From the NCBI GenBank assembly GCA_024227565.1, contig JAAEUE010000336.1:27580-91579 (forward strand): DNA of 64,000 nucleotides. The letters run 5' to 3'. This DNA comes from Alphaproteobacteria bacterium (GTDB lineage: Bacteria; Pseudomonadota; Alphaproteobacteria; Rhizobiales; CAJQND01). Below, one piece after another: positions 53,511 to 62,916 of this stretch (within the stretch, counting starts at the first letter, position 1; the number at the start of each line of letters is the position of its first letter). The translations under genes and the position numbers were made by a program. The notes under the pieces are model-generated. The model was not told the origin of the DNA, did not search any database, and saw only the letters and a program-made list of their open reading frames with translations.

Positions 53511-54914
53511 ATGGCTGAAAACAAATTTGAAGTACTGATTATTGGCGCAGGCCCTGGCGGATACGTAACCGCTATCCGATCAGCCCAATTGGGGCTGAAG
53601 ACGGCGATTGTGGAAGAAAAGCACCTAGGCGGAATTTGCCTGAACTGGGGCTGCATTCCAACCAAGGCGTTGCTGCGCAGCTCCGAGATCTTCCATTACA
53701 TCGAGAACGCTTCGGCCTATGGGCTGAGCGCGGAAAAACCCGGATACGACCTGAAGGCGGTCGTCAAGCGGTCCAGGGATGTTTCAAAGCGGCTGAATTC
53801 AGGCGTTGGCCGCTTGCTGAAGAAGAACAAGGTCACCGTGCTTGACGGCCGCGCAGTGCTCTCAGGCAAAGGCAAGGTTGCCGTCACCAAGGATGGCAAG
53901 GATGTGGGGGCATATGAGGCCGACCATATTATTGTGGCAACCGGCGCCCGCCCGCGCGCACTGCCGGGAATGGAGCCGGACGGCAAGCTCATCTGGACCT
54001 ATTTTGAGGCCATGGTGCCTGAAACCATGCCCAAGTCCATGCTCGTGGTGGGCTCAGGCGCCATCGGCATAGAGTTCGCCTCGTTCTATTGCGCCATGGG
54101 TGTGGACGTGACGGTGGTTGAGATCATCGACCGCATTTTGCCTGTCGAAGACAAAGAGATTGCAAAATTGGCGCAAAAGCAGCTGGAAAAGGCCGGGCTC
54201 AAGTTTATCACCGGAGCCAAAGTGAGCGGTGTGAAGAAGGCGGCCAACAGTGTGACGGCAACCATAGAAGACGCCAAGGGCAACAAGAAGGAGCTCACCG
54301 TTGACCGCATGATCTCTGCGGTGGGCGTTGTCGGCAATATTGAGGATTTGGGCCTGGAAGCATTGGGCATCAAGACCGATCGCGGCTGTGTGGTCATCGA
54401 TGAATACTGCCGAACGAACGTGCCGGGCGTGTACGCCATCGGCGACGTGGCAGGGCCCCCCATGCTGGCCCACAAGGCTGAGCATGAAGGTGTCATCTGC
54501 ATCGAGAAAATCGCCGGTGCCAAAGACGTTCATCCACTGAACAAGGGGGCCATCCCAGGCTGCACCTATTGTCATCCCCAAGTGGCCTCGGTTGGTCTAA
54601 CCGAAGAAGCGGCCAAGGAGGCGGGACGCGAGGTCAAGATTGGCCGCTTCCCGTTTGTGGGCAACGGCAAGGCGATTGCCCTGGGCGAAGATCAAGGCCT
54701 GGTGAAGACCATCTTTGATGCCAAAACAGGCCAGTTGCTCGGGGCCCACATGGTCGGGGCCGAAGTCACCGAGTTGATCCAAGGCTATGTGGTGGCGATG
54801 ACCCTGGAGACCACGGAAGCTGAGCTCATGCACACCGTCTTCCCACATCCCACATTGTCTGAGATGATGCACGAGAGTGTCCTTGATGCCTATGGCCGCG
54901 TGATCCATATGTAG
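53511..54914 (+). CDS. lpdA: Dihydrolipoyl dehydrogenase (E3)
   Basis: A 467-residue FAD disulfide oxidoreductase that reoxidises lipoamide. The FAD motif is LIIGAGPGGYVTAIRSAQLG, the redox-active pair is in GGICLNWGCIPTKALL, the NAD motif is VVGSGAIGIEFASFY, and the C-terminal base is in HTVFPHPTLSEMMHE. ATG 53511 (MAENKFEVLI) is the family start. It sits after the uncharacterised membrane gene and before the two small GlsB-type genes. Confidence 0.97.
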   Translation: MAENKFEVLIIGAGPGGYVTAIRSAQLGLKTAIVEEKHLGGICLNWGCIPTKALLRSSEIFHYIENASAYGLSAEKPGYDLKAVVKRSRDVSKRLNSGVGRLLKKNKVTVLDGRAVLSGKGKVAVTKDGKDVGAYEADHIIVATGARPRALPGMEPDGKLIWTYFEAMVPETMPKSMLVVGSGAIGIEFASFYCAMGVDVTVVEIIDRILPVEDKEIAKLAQKQLEKAGLKFITGAKVSGVKKAANSVTATIEDAKGNKKELTVDRMISAVGVVGNIEDLGLEALGIKTDRGCVVIDEYCRTNVPGVYAIGDVAGPPMLAHKAEHEGVICIEKIAGAKDVHPLNKGAIPGCTYCHPQVASVGLTEEAAKEAGREVKIGRFPFVGNGKAIALGEDQGLVKTIFDAKTGQLLGAHMVGAEVTELIQGYVVAMTLETTEAELMHTVFPHPTLSEMMHESVLDAYGRVIHM

Positions 54915-54959
54915 CATCGGTGCAGCGTTAGGGCGGGGCAACGCGAGGAGGAGTGGTTC

Positions 54960-55208
54960 ATGGACTTAAAATCACTGGTTGTGATGCTGATTGTCGGCGT
55001 TGTTGCAGGCTGGCTGGCCAGCTTTGTGGTTGGCGGCGGAAGTTTGATCCGCTATCTGGTAACCGGCCTGATCGGTGCGGTTGCAGGTGGTTTCCTGTTT
55101 CAACAATTGGGAATATCGCTCGGCATCGGCAACGAAATCGTGCGCCAGGTCATCGTGGCGACAATTGGCGCAATCGTCGTGGTCTTGTTGGCCCGGCTAA
55201 TTGCCTAG
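54960..55208 (+). CDS. GlsB/YeaQ/YmgE family small membrane protein (copy 1)
   Basis: An 82-residue protein with three predicted transmembrane helices and the family pattern GVVAGWLASFVVGGG, LVTGLIGAVAGGFL and a C-terminal helix. Members (transglycosylase-associated family) are stress-linked but of unknown function. A strong GAGGAGGAG ribosome site precedes it. The second copy follows after 24 bases. Confidence 0.85.
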   Translation: MDLKSLVVMLIVGVVAGWLASFVVGGGSLIRYLVTGLIGAVAGGFLFQQLGISLGIGNEIVRQVIVATIGAIVVVLLARLIA

Positions 55209-55232
55209 CCTAGGTTTGAAGGAGAAGAGAAT

Positions 55233-55487
55233 ATGATTGGATACGGTTGGATCATGACGATCCTCATCGGCGGCTTGGCCGGATGGATCGCTGAAAAGGT
55301 TATGAAGTTCGACACCGGACTGATTTTGAACATCATTCTGGGCATTGTCGGCGCGATGGTGGGCAATTTTATCCTGCAAACGGTTATGGGCGCGACCTTT
55401 GGCGGCTTCATTGGTCAGCTGGCCGTGGCTGTGGGCGGCGCCTGCCTGCTGATCTTTGCCTATAAGACGGTGAAGAACAAAGCCTAA
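55233..55487 (+). CDS. GlsB/YeaQ/YmgE family small membrane protein (copy 2)
   Basis: An 84-residue paralogue of the preceding gene with the same three-helix layout (ILIGGLAGWIAEKVMK, IILGIVGAMVGNFIL, then a C-terminal helix). Residue identity to copy 1 is modest, so the duplication is old or the pair was recruited together. A GGAGAAGAG ribosome site precedes ATG 55233. It lies 27 bases before lipA. Confidence 0.85.
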   Translation: MIGYGWIMTILIGGLAGWIAEKVMKFDTGLILNIILGIVGAMVGNFILQTVMGATFGGFIGQLAVAVGGACLLIFAYKTVKNKA

Positions 55488-55514
55488 GGCCTCAGACAAG
55501 GAGCTCATCGGACC

Positions 55515-56465
55515 ATGGTCACGGTGCTTGATACCCGGTCGCCAGAGCGGCCACGCCATCCGGAGAAGGCGCGCCGGCCAGATACGCCTGTGCTGCGCAA
55601 ACCTGACTGGATCCGGGTGAAAGCCCCAGGGTCGCCGCTTTACCGAGAGACCCGCGAGATCATCAAGTCCAACAATCTGGTCACCGTGTGCGAGGAGGCG
55701 GGTTGTCCCAACATTGGCGAATGTTGGGAGAAGAAGCACGCCACCATGATGATCATGGGCGACACCTGCACCAGGGCGTGCGCCTTTTGCAATGTGCGCA
55801 CCGGTCTGCCGGGCCCGCTTGATCCCGCTGAGCCGCAAGGCGTGGCTGAGGCGGTGGCCAAGCTCGGGCTCAACCACGTCGTGATCACGTCGGTGGACCG
55901 GGACGACTTGGCAGACGGCGGCGCCCAGCACTTTGCCGACGTCATCAACGCCATTCGTGCTTCTTCACCTAAAACCACCATTGAGGTGCTGACCCCGGAC
56001 TTCCTGCGCAAAGACGGGGCGCTGGAGATCGTTGTTGAGGCTGCGCCGGATGTGTTCAACCACAACTTGGAAACCGTGCCGGGGCTCTATTTGAACGTGC
56101 GGCCGGGGGCCCGCTATTTCCATTCCCTGCGCTTGCTTCAGCGGGTGAAAGAGCTTGATCCGCAGTCCTTCACCAAATCTGGCGTTATGGTTGGGCTGGG
56201 CGAAGGCCGCGAAGAGGTGCTTCAGGTGATGGACGACATGCGCGTGGCGGATGTGGACTTCATCACCATTGGGCAATATCTCCAGCCGACCCGCAAGCAC
56301 CATCCGATTGACCGTTTCTTGACGCCGGATGAGTTTTCCAATTTGGAAACGACCGCCTATGCGAAAGGCTTCTTGATGGTGTCCGCCAGCCCGCTGACAC
56401 GCTCGTCGCATCATGCCGGCGAAGACTTTGCCAAGTTGCAGGCCGCCCGTAGCGCTGCCGACTGA
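55515..56465 (+). CDS. lipA: Lipoyl synthase
   Basis: A 316-residue radical-SAM enzyme that inserts two sulfurs into octanoyl chains to form lipoyl groups. The auxiliary-cluster cysteines are in CEEAGCPNIGECW and the radical-SAM CxxxCxxC in CTRACAFCNV. VITSVDRDDLADGGA, FNHNLETVP, KSGVMVGLGE and RSSHHAGE near the end are hallmarks. It serves the PdhB and PdhC lipoyl domains upstream and consumes Fe-S clusters. Confidence 0.97.
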   Translation: MVTVLDTRSPERPRHPEKARRPDTPVLRKPDWIRVKAPGSPLYRETREIIKSNNLVTVCEEAGCPNIGECWEKKHATMMIMGDTCTRACAFCNVRTGLPGPLDPAEPQGVAEAVAKLGLNHVVITSVDRDDLADGGAQHFADVINAIRASSPKTTIEVLTPDFLRKDGALEIVVEAAPDVFNHNLETVPGLYLNVRPGARYFHSLRLLQRVKELDPQSFTKSGVMVGLGEGREEVLQVMDDMRVADVDFITIGQYLQPTRKHHPIDRFLTPDEFSNLETTAYAKGFLMVSASPLTRSSHHAGEDFAKLQAARSAAD

Positions 56466-56479
56466 AACCCGAGCCTGCC

Positions 56480-56956
56480 ATGAAGAATTTAACCGAACGC
56501 CGCACGCTCCCCTATACGGCCAAACAGCTGTACGACCTGGCAATCGATATCGACCGCTATCCTGAATTCATCCCCTTGTGCAAACGGGCTTCAGTGGGGG
56601 AGGTCATGCAGTTGCCCGATGGGACCAATCAGTTCGGGTCGGTTCTGGTGTTCCGTTACCGGAAATTTGGGATTTATGAGGAGTTCGAAAGTCAGATTAC
56701 CGCCGATCCCAACGAGACAACCATCCTGTCGGTTTCCGACGGCCCGCCCTTCACGAGTTTCAACGCCAAGTGGAGCTTCACCGACACGAGCCCGGAAGAG
56801 GCGCTTGCAGAGATCGAAGTGTCCTATGAGTTCCGGTCGAAGGCGCTTGCCCTGTTCATCGACAGGGTCGCAGGGGCCGCGATCGGCCGGCTGATCACCG
56901 CCTGGGAAGAACGCGCAGCCGAGCTCTATGGCTCCTCAGATGAAGTTGTCGCCTGA
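56480..56956 (+). CDS. Coq10/RatA-type START-domain protein
   Basis: A 158-residue polyketide-cyclase/START-fold protein: LPYTAKQLYDLAIDIDRYPEFIPLCKRA, then FESQITADPNET and a C-terminal helix FIDRVAGAAIGRLITAWEERA. Relatives bind ubiquinone (Coq10) or are called RatA. Its place after lipA is conserved in alphaproteobacteria, which favours a ubiquinone-binding role. It converges on cinA. Confidence 0.9.
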   Translation: MKNLTERRTLPYTAKQLYDLAIDIDRYPEFIPLCKRASVGEVMQLPDGTNQFGSVLVFRYRKFGIYEEFESQITADPNETTILSVSDGPPFTSFNAKWSFTDTSPEEALAEIEVSYEFRSKALALFIDRVAGAAIGRLITAWEERAAELYGSSDEVVA

Positions 56957-56960
56957 GCGT

Positions 56961-57479
56961 TCAGGCGATCATGGGCTTTGCGGCCATTGATTTGATCATC
57001 TCAAACCCCGTCACAACAGTCGCCTCGCGAATGCTGGCCCGTCCGTTGTCAGCAAACAAACACCGTTCATGAACCGTTGGTCCATCATCGCGCGCTACGG
57101 CCATGTGGACCAACCCAACAGGCTTCTCATCGGACCCGCCACCAGGGCCGGCCACGCCGGTGCAACTGATCGCAATGCTGGCGTTTGAGCGCTCGAGCGC
57201 GCCTTCCGCCATGGCGCGGGCCACCCGCTCAGACACCGCGCCGTCGCTCTCAATCAGTTCAACCGGCACGCCCAGAAGCTCAGCCTTGGCCTCGTTGGAA
57301 TAGGTCACAAACCCCCTGTCTACCACATCTGATGACCCGGCAATCTCGGTCAGAACCGCAGCAATCAAGCCACCAGTGCAGGATTCAGCCGTGGCGACTT
57401 TCCAGTGGTTTTCGCGGCAGACATCCAGCACATCCTTGGCCGCCATCACCAGTTCTCGCGAGAACAGATGCTCGCTCAT
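56961..57479 (-). CDS. CinA C-terminal domain protein (nicotinamide-nucleotide amidase)
   Basis: A 172-residue single domain equal to the C-terminus of CinA, the NMN deamidase. VATAESCTGGLIAAVLTEIAGSS is the active-site region, AISCTGVAGPGGGSDEKPVGLVHMA the conserved core, and FVTYSNEAKAELLGV another block. It recycles NMN in NAD metabolism. Its start overlaps the ispDF stop by four bases (ATGA). Confidence 0.93.
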   Translation of the reverse strand: MSEHLFSRELVMAAKDVLDVCRENHWKVATAESCTGGLIAAVLTEIAGSSDVVDRGFVTYSNEAKAELLGVPVELIESDGAVSERVARAMAEGALERSNASIAISCTGVAGPGGGSDEKPVGLVHMAVARDDGPTVHERCLFADNGRASIREATVVTGFEMIKSMAAKPMIA

Positions 57480-58648
57480 TCCGGCAACCTCACGGTTGCG
57501 CTGGCCAGCGCGGCAATGCCTTCGCCCCGGCCGGTGAAGCCCAGCCGTTCGCTGGTGGTTGCTTTCACGCTGATGCGGCCGCGCTCAATGCCGATGATTT
57601 TGGCAAGCGCATCGCGCATGGCATCCACGTGGGCCCCGATCTTGGGTTCTTCGCAAATCAGCGTCACATCGCCATGGGCAATCTTGCCGCCGCGGGCCGT
57701 CACCATTTCGGCTGCTGCTTCCAGGAAAATTTGTGAGGCAGCGCCTTTCCATTTGGGATCGCTGGGCGGAAAGTGCTTGCCGATGTCGCCCTCGGCCAAG
57801 GCCCCCAGAATAGCATCGGTGAGGGCATGCATGCCCACATCTGCATCCGAATGGCCTTTGAGTTTCTTATTGTGCGCGATCTCAACGCCGCACAAGATCA
57901 CAGCATTGCCGTCCTCAAAGGCGTGAACGTCATAACCCTGGCCTGTGCGAATGTCGTTGAGGGGATTGGAGTTTTCGCTCATGTGCCTGCTGTTTGCCTC
58001 TGCAATGTCGCTCTGGGTGGTCAGTTTCCGGTTCTCTGCAGCGCCGTCAACCATGGCGATGTTCAAGCCCGCCCACTCGCCAATGGAAGCATCGTCGGTG
58101 AACTCATGGACGCTCTCGCCCTCCGCCTCTGTGTGGGCCCTGAAGATTTCAGTGAACCGAAAGGCCTGAGGGGTTTGGGCCGCCCGCAACTGGGACCGGT
58201 CCACCGTTTCAAGCACTCTGCCATCTTCAGCCCGCTTGATCGTGTCGACCACAGGCAAGACCGGGATGGCGCCACCAGCGGACTGCAGCGCTGCGATCGT
58301 ATCGCTTATGATGGCTGTGGAGACGAACGGCCGTGCTGCATCGTGGATCAGCACACAGTCCGGCCCATGGGTGCGCAGGGCTTCCAGGCCCGCCATTACC
58401 GAAGCCTGCCGGGTAGCCCCGCCTGTCGCCGGTGCCAAGCAGGCGATGTTGCCACACGCTTGTGCAAACAGTTCCTCGTGGCCTGAGCCGATCACCGGTT
58501 GAACCAGCTCGATTTCCGGGTGAGCGCAAAAGGCGATGAGCGTGTGGGCAATAACCGGCCGGTCGCCCACAAGCTGATACTGCTTGGGAAGCTCGCCGCC
58601 GGCCCTGAGGCCGGACCCGCCCGCTACGATAATCGCGGCTGTTTTCAT
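57476..58648 (-). CDS. ispDF: Bifunctional IspD/IspF (MEP pathway)
   Basis: A 390-residue fusion of two isoprenoid-synthesis enzymes. The N-terminal IspD part has AAIIVAGGSGLRAGGELPKQY and LIHDAARPFVS. The C-terminal IspF part starts GQGYDVHAFEDG and has HSDADVGMHALTDAILGALAEGD in parts, with the metal ligands Asp and His. The joined form is typical of alpha- and epsilonproteobacteria. ATG 58648 (MKTAAIIVAGG) is used although the frame is open upstream. Confidence 0.95.
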   Translation of the reverse strand: MKTAAIIVAGGSGLRAGGELPKQYQLVGDRPVIAHTLIAFCAHPEIELVQPVIGSGHEELFAQACGNIACLAPATGGATRQASVMAGLEALRTHGPDCVLIHDAARPFVSTAIISDTIAALQSAGGAIPVLPVVDTIKRAEDGRVLETVDRSQLRAAQTPQAFRFTEIFRAHTEAEGESVHEFTDDASIGEWAGLNIAMVDGAAENRKLTTQSDIAEANSRHMSENSNPLNDIRTGQGYDVHAFEDGNAVILCGVEIAHNKKLKGHSDADVGMHALTDAILGALAEGDIGKHFPPSDPKWKGAASQIFLEAAAEMVTARGGKIAHGDVTLICEEPKIGAHVDAMRDALAKIIGIERGRISVKATTSERLGFTGRGEGIAALASATVRLPE

Positions 58649-58721
58649 GCCGAACTGGACCTGATCATGAGCATGGGGCTTAGGGCAAAAGGGCCGGGCG
58701 TGCAATGGCTTGGGTCTGAAC

Positions 58722-59462
58722 TCAGGCCCAGCCATTCTCTCCCAGATGTTCTTGGGGCTGGAAGCGCTTCTTATAGTCCATCTTGTCGGAGCCGTTCACC
58801 CAATAGCCAAGGTAAAGATAGGGCAGGCCCCGCTTGCGGGTGCGCTCGATATGGTCAAGCACCATGTAGGTGCCAAGGCTGCGGTCAGCTTCGGCCGGGT
58901 TGAAGAAGCTGTAGATCATCGAGAGCCCATCGCTGAGCACATCGCACAAGGCAGCGCCGATAAGTTCATCTTCACGCCGGTCCGGCCCGGCCAGCGAGGG
59001 GCTGGGGCTCTTGCGATACTCGATGATCCGCGTCTCCACGAAGCTGTCTTCCACCATGGAGGCAAAGTCCAGCACAGTCATATCGGCCATACCGCCTTCA
59101 GCGTGGCGCTCATCGATATAGTCCCGGAACAGGGAATAGAGCTCAGGATTGGCCTTTGCCGCTTTGATCTTGCCTTTGATGTCGCGGTTTTTGGACCAGA
59201 TGCGCTTGAACGACCGGCTGGGGGAAAACTCGTCAACACGAACCCGCACCGAAACGCAGGCGTTGCAGGTTTCGCAAGCTGGCTTATAGGCAATGTTCTG
59301 GCTCCGGCGGAAGCCGCCATGAGTGAGCTGATCGTTGAGGAAATTGGCATCATTGCCGATCAGGTGCGTGAATATCTTGCGCTCATGCTGACCGGACAGA
59401 TAGGGGCAGGGCCCAGGGGGCGTCAGATAAAACTGGGGAAGATGCCGCTGCTCGATGCTCAA
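58722..59462 (-). CDS. Aminoacyl-tRNA--protein transferase (Bpt/Ate family)
   Basis: A 246-residue N-end-rule enzyme that joins Leu (or Arg) from tRNA to protein N-termini with acidic residues. It has QFYLTPPGPCPYLSGQHERKIFTH, FRRSQNIAYKPACETCNACVSVRV with clustered cysteines and SFKRIWSKNRD. The only usable start before the conserved N-terminus is TTG 59462 (reads MSIEQRHLPQFYL), with GGAG eight bases upstream. An in-frame stop lies farther up. Confidence 0.92.
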   Translation of the reverse strand: MSIEQRHLPQFYLTPPGPCPYLSGQHERKIFTHLIGNDANFLNDQLTHGGFRRSQNIAYKPACETCNACVSVRVRVDEFSPSRSFKRIWSKNRDIKGKIKAAKANPELYSLFRDYIDERHAEGGMADMTVLDFASMVEDSFVETRIIEYRKSPSPSLAGPDRREDELIGAALCDVLSDGLSMIYSFFNPAEADRSLGTYMVLDHIERTRKRGLPYLYLGYWVNGSDKMDYKKRFQPQEHLGENGWA

Positions 59463-59531
59463 TTCAAATTCTCCATTTCGTGCGTCTTCAGGTGCGCCAC
59501 CTTCTTATCAATACCGTCTCAGCCGCTTCGC

Positions 59532-61385
59532 TTAAAGGCCATAATACCATGGCGCAAAAATGGAATAACAGACCCATAAGATCACAATTAACGGGGCGCC
59601 GGTGCGGGTGTAGTCCAGATACTTATAGCGCCCGGGACCCATAACCAGAAGATTGGTCTGGTATCCCATGGGGGTTGCAAACGAGCAATTTGCCGCAAAG
59701 ATCACCGCAAATATGAAGGGCTTGGCATCAACACCAAGCTCAGCCGCCGTGCTTGCGGCAATGGGCGTGAACAGCAATGCGGTGGCATTGTTGGACAGGA
59801 AGTTGGTCATCACGGCGATCAGCAGGAACAGCGCCGACAACACAATGGCCGGCGAACCGGCGCCCACGGCGCTGATCACCGCGTGGGCAATGAGCTGGCC
59901 AGTGCCGGTTTTCTCCAACGCCAATGCCATCGCAATGGCCGCACCGATGAGCAGGAAGATCCGCCGGTCCACCGCCCGGGCGGCCTGGCGCATGTTGAGG
60001 CATTGGGCCGGGATCATGGCGGCCGCACCCGCCAAGGCGGCAATCACAATGGGCACCAGGCCGGTGGCGGCCGCCAGCACGGTGCAGGCGAAGATCAGGC
60101 GGGCCCGGTTTGCCAGCTTGATATCGGGAAGTTCATGGGCCGACCATTCCAGCAACAGCAGGTCGCGGTTGGTTCTGAGGTTGCGGATCCGGTTGCGGGG
60201 GCCCAGCAAAAGAACGCTGTCGCCCGGCTCAAGCCGGATATCCTCCAGGCGCCCGCGGATCATTCTGCTGCGCCGTTGAATGCCCAGCACAATACAGCCC
60301 GTGTCGGTGCGCAAGCCGCTCTGGCCAATACGCCGGCCGATCAGTGTGGAGCTTGGCGCAATAACGGTTTCACACAACGTGAGTTCCGCGCCCGATCCAT
60401 CCAAGGTGAGCGCCTGGTCGTCGTCGGAGGCGGGCAGATCGGTGGTGAGCAGGCCTTCTCCCGCCAGCAAGACATCAGTCAGCGCCTGCCGGGTGGCGGC
60501 AACGATCACATAGTCACCCGGGCGCAGGCGAACCTCTTCAAAAGGCGGCAAAATGGCCATGTCGCCGCGCTGGACCAGCCGCACGGTCATGTTCTTGAGC
60601 GCAGGGAACAGGCCGGCAATGGGCTCTGCGCCATTGAGCGGATGCTCAGCCGTGATCTCGATTTGCGCGATGAACTGCTTGCCGGAAAGGCCTGTGGCCT
60701 CGCTGGCCAGGGGGTCGCGCTCGGGCAGAAGCCTGGGAACGCACAAGCCCACATAGGCGGTGCCCACGGCGGCAAGCAAAAGGCCTGGAACCGCAAAGTC
60801 AAAGAAGCCCAGCTGCATGAGGCCGACTTGTTCCACCATGCCTGACACCAACAGGTTGGTTGAAGAACCGATCACCGTGGTCATGCCGCCGAGGATGGAG
60901 AGGAAGCTCAAAGGAATGAGGAGTTTTGCCGGGCTCACATTGAGCCGCGCTGCAAGGGATGTGAGAACCGGAATGAACATCACCACCACCGGTGTGTTGT
61001 TCAAAAAGGCTGACAAGAACCCGGCGCACACCAAGGTGGCGGCCAGGGTCAGCATGGGGTGCCTGCGGCCTGAATAGGCCAGTTGGCGCGTGGGCCGCTC
61101 AAGAGCCGCGGTGTGGTACAGGCCCTGGCCGATCACCAGGAGCGCAATGATGGACACCAGCGCAGGATTGGCGAATCCGGCCAGCAAGGCAGGGGCACTC
61201 AGCGCGTTGGTGCCCGCTTCGGTCAGGAGGGGATTGAGCTCAAAGAACACCAGAAACGCCACGATGACAAACACCGAGGTGAGCTCCATGGAGATGCGTT
61301 CGGACACATACGACACCACAGCCAGGCCAATGATGGCGAAGGTGAACCAGATCTGGACTGTGTCCGCCGCGAGCATCCGGCCCAT
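59532..61385 (-). CDS. SLC13-type permease with RCK/TrkA-C domains
   Basis: A 617-residue inner-membrane transporter. The N-terminal and C-terminal membrane halves carry SFLSILGGMTTVIGSSTNLLVSG (in parts) and NFLSNNATALLFTPIA, typical of the DASS/ArsB superfamily. Two TrkA-C domains lie between (about residues 200-370: VRLRPGDYVIVAATRQA and DIRLEPGDSVLLLG). Such proteins move anions such as sulfate or dicarboxylates. The substrate here is unknown. Start ATG 61385 or 61376. Confidence 0.9.
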   Translation of the reverse strand: MGRMLAADTVQIWFTFAIIGLAVVSYVSERISMELTSVFVIVAFLVFFELNPLLTEAGTNALSAPALLAGFANPALVSIIALLVIGQGLYHTAALERPTRQLAYSGRRHPMLTLAATLVCAGFLSAFLNNTPVVVMFIPVLTSLAARLNVSPAKLLIPLSFLSILGGMTTVIGSSTNLLVSGMVEQVGLMQLGFFDFAVPGLLLAAVGTAYVGLCVPRLLPERDPLASEATGLSGKQFIAQIEITAEHPLNGAEPIAGLFPALKNMTVRLVQRGDMAILPPFEEVRLRPGDYVIVAATRQALTDVLLAGEGLLTTDLPASDDDQALTLDGSGAELTLCETVIAPSSTLIGRRIGQSGLRTDTGCIVLGIQRRSRMIRGRLEDIRLEPGDSVLLLGPRNRIRNLRTNRDLLLLEWSAHELPDIKLANRARLIFACTVLAAATGLVPIVIAALAGAAAMIPAQCLNMRQAARAVDRRIFLLIGAAIAMALALEKTGTGQLIAHAVISAVGAGSPAIVLSALFLLIAVMTNFLSNNATALLFTPIAASTAAELGVDAKPFIFAVIFAANCSFATPMGYQTNLLVMGPGRYKYLDYTRTGAPLIVILWVCYSIFAPWYYGL

Positions 61386-61515
61386 TGTGCTATGGACCGG
61401 CAGAATCGCCAAGCGTTAAACGCAACCTATTAGGCAAGAGGCCCTGCCATATGAATTCGGCCATTTCCGCTAAACTCCGTTGTTTCATTGAGTTAAGCGC
61501 CAAACCGGACTCAAT

Positions 61516-62766
61516 CTATGAAGGTGGCCTTTTGGTATTCGGCGTGGCCTTGCCGCCTGGCGAGTCAAGAACACGCACATTGAAATCCGCCGCTTCCAGC
61601 GCCTCCACCACCTCGTCCACATGATCGGGTCCGCGGGTTTCGATCATGAAGTCCAATTCCGCCCCCTTGGCGGACACCTCCAGGAACATGCGTGAATGGG
61701 CAACTTCCAGGATGTTCGCGCCGGTTTCCCCGATGATCGTTGAAATGGCGGCCAACACTCCGGGCCTGTCATCGATGGTCACGCGAATGTTGACGATGCG
61801 CAGTTCGCGCTCCAGTTCGCGGTAGATCACCGAGGCCATGATGCGCGGATCAATGTTGCCGCCGCACAAGATCAGCCCCACCTTGCGTCCGGCAAAGTGC
61901 TCAGGATCGGCCATTACCGCGGCGAGGGGGGAGGCGCCGGCCCCTTCGGCGCTGGTTTTCTGGTGGCCGAAATAGGCGTTCACCGCCCGCTCAATCTGCG
62001 CCTCGCTCACCAGGCGGATATCGTTGGCCATTTTTTCGATGATTGCGGAGGTTTTGAGCCCGGCCGATTTCACCGCGATACCGTCTGCCAGCGTGATGCC
62101 GCCGCATTTCATCTCCTTGCCGCGCACCAGATTGTACATGGACGGGTAGAGCTCCGCCTCAACGCCGATCAGCTCGATCTCCGGATTGAGCGAGCGCGAG
62201 GAGATGGCGTTGCCGGCCAAAATGCCCCCGCCGCCAATGGGGATCACCAAAACGTCCAGGTCCGGCACCTCTTCCAGCATCTCAAGCGCTATTGTGCCCT
62301 GGCCGGCGATCACGTCATCATCGTCATAGGGGTGCACCAGGGTGAGCCCGCGCGCCGTGATTATCTCCTCAACCGTGGCCCGCGCGTCATCAAGGGTTTC
62401 GCCCGACAGCACCACCTCGGCGCCATGAGCCTTGGTGCGCTCCACCTTGGTGAACGGGGTGAACTGGGGCATGACGATGGTTGCCGGAATGCCCAGCCGC
62501 TTGGCGTGATAGGCCACGGCCTGGGCATGGTTGCCGGCCGACATGGCAATCACGCCTTTTTGCTTTTGCTCGGCGTCAAGCTTGGAGAGGCGAATGTAGG
62601 CGCCGCGGTCCTTGAAGGAGTTGGTCACCTGCATGTTCTCATACTTCACCCAGATCTCGGCGCCGGTGATGTCCGACAATTTGGGCGAATAGAGCATGGG
62701 CGTGCGCACCACCTGGCCCTCCAGGGCTTGCCGGGCGGTGTGGATATCTTCGATGGTGACCGTCAT
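61516..62766 (-). CDS. ilvA: Threonine ammonia-lyase
   Basis: A 416-residue PLP enzyme. NSFKDRGAYIRLSKL has the PLP lysine, AMSAGNHAQAVAYHAKRLG the Ser/Asn loop, and IGGGGILAGNA the phosphate loop. A C-terminal ACT domain (VTIDDRPGVLAAISTIIGETGANI) suggests allosteric control. Single ACT and length fit the biosynthetic-like threonine deaminase found in alphaproteobacteria. ATG 62766 is the start; the frame continues upstream without support. It is divergent from the 3-hydroxyisobutyrate-type gene. Confidence 0.93.
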   Translation of the reverse strand: MTVTIEDIHTARQALEGQVVRTPMLYSPKLSDITGAEIWVKYENMQVTNSFKDRGAYIRLSKLDAEQKQKGVIAMSAGNHAQAVAYHAKRLGIPATIVMPQFTPFTKVERTKAHGAEVVLSGETLDDARATVEEIITARGLTLVHPYDDDDVIAGQGTIALEMLEEVPDLDVLVIPIGGGGILAGNAISSRSLNPEIELIGVEAELYPSMYNLVRGKEMKCGGITLADGIAVKSAGLKTSAIIEKMANDIRLVSEAQIERAVNAYFGHQKTSAEGAGASPLAAVMADPEHFAGRKVGLILCGGNIDPRIMASVIYRELERELRIVNIRVTIDDRPGVLAAISTIIGETGANILEVAHSRMFLEVSAKGAELDFMIETRGPDHVDEVVEALEAADFNVRVLDSPGGKATPNTKRPPS

Positions 62767-62916
62767 GAACAGTGTTTCCCGCAGTATGAATTGTCTTGGA
62801 CGCGCTTTTCTAATACCACTCTTGTTCACATCACGGATCAATCCGGCATTCCGCCACGGCTGAACGACAAAATTGCTGGCCGGCGGGGCAAACCTCAACA
62901 ATGGAAGGCTTTCAAA

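Noticed and set aside
61897..62916. Upstream extension of the dehydrogenase frame across threonine dehydratase
   Set aside because: Same reason in reverse: a shadow frame. The cofactor motif starts right after ATG 62917, which has its own ribosome site.
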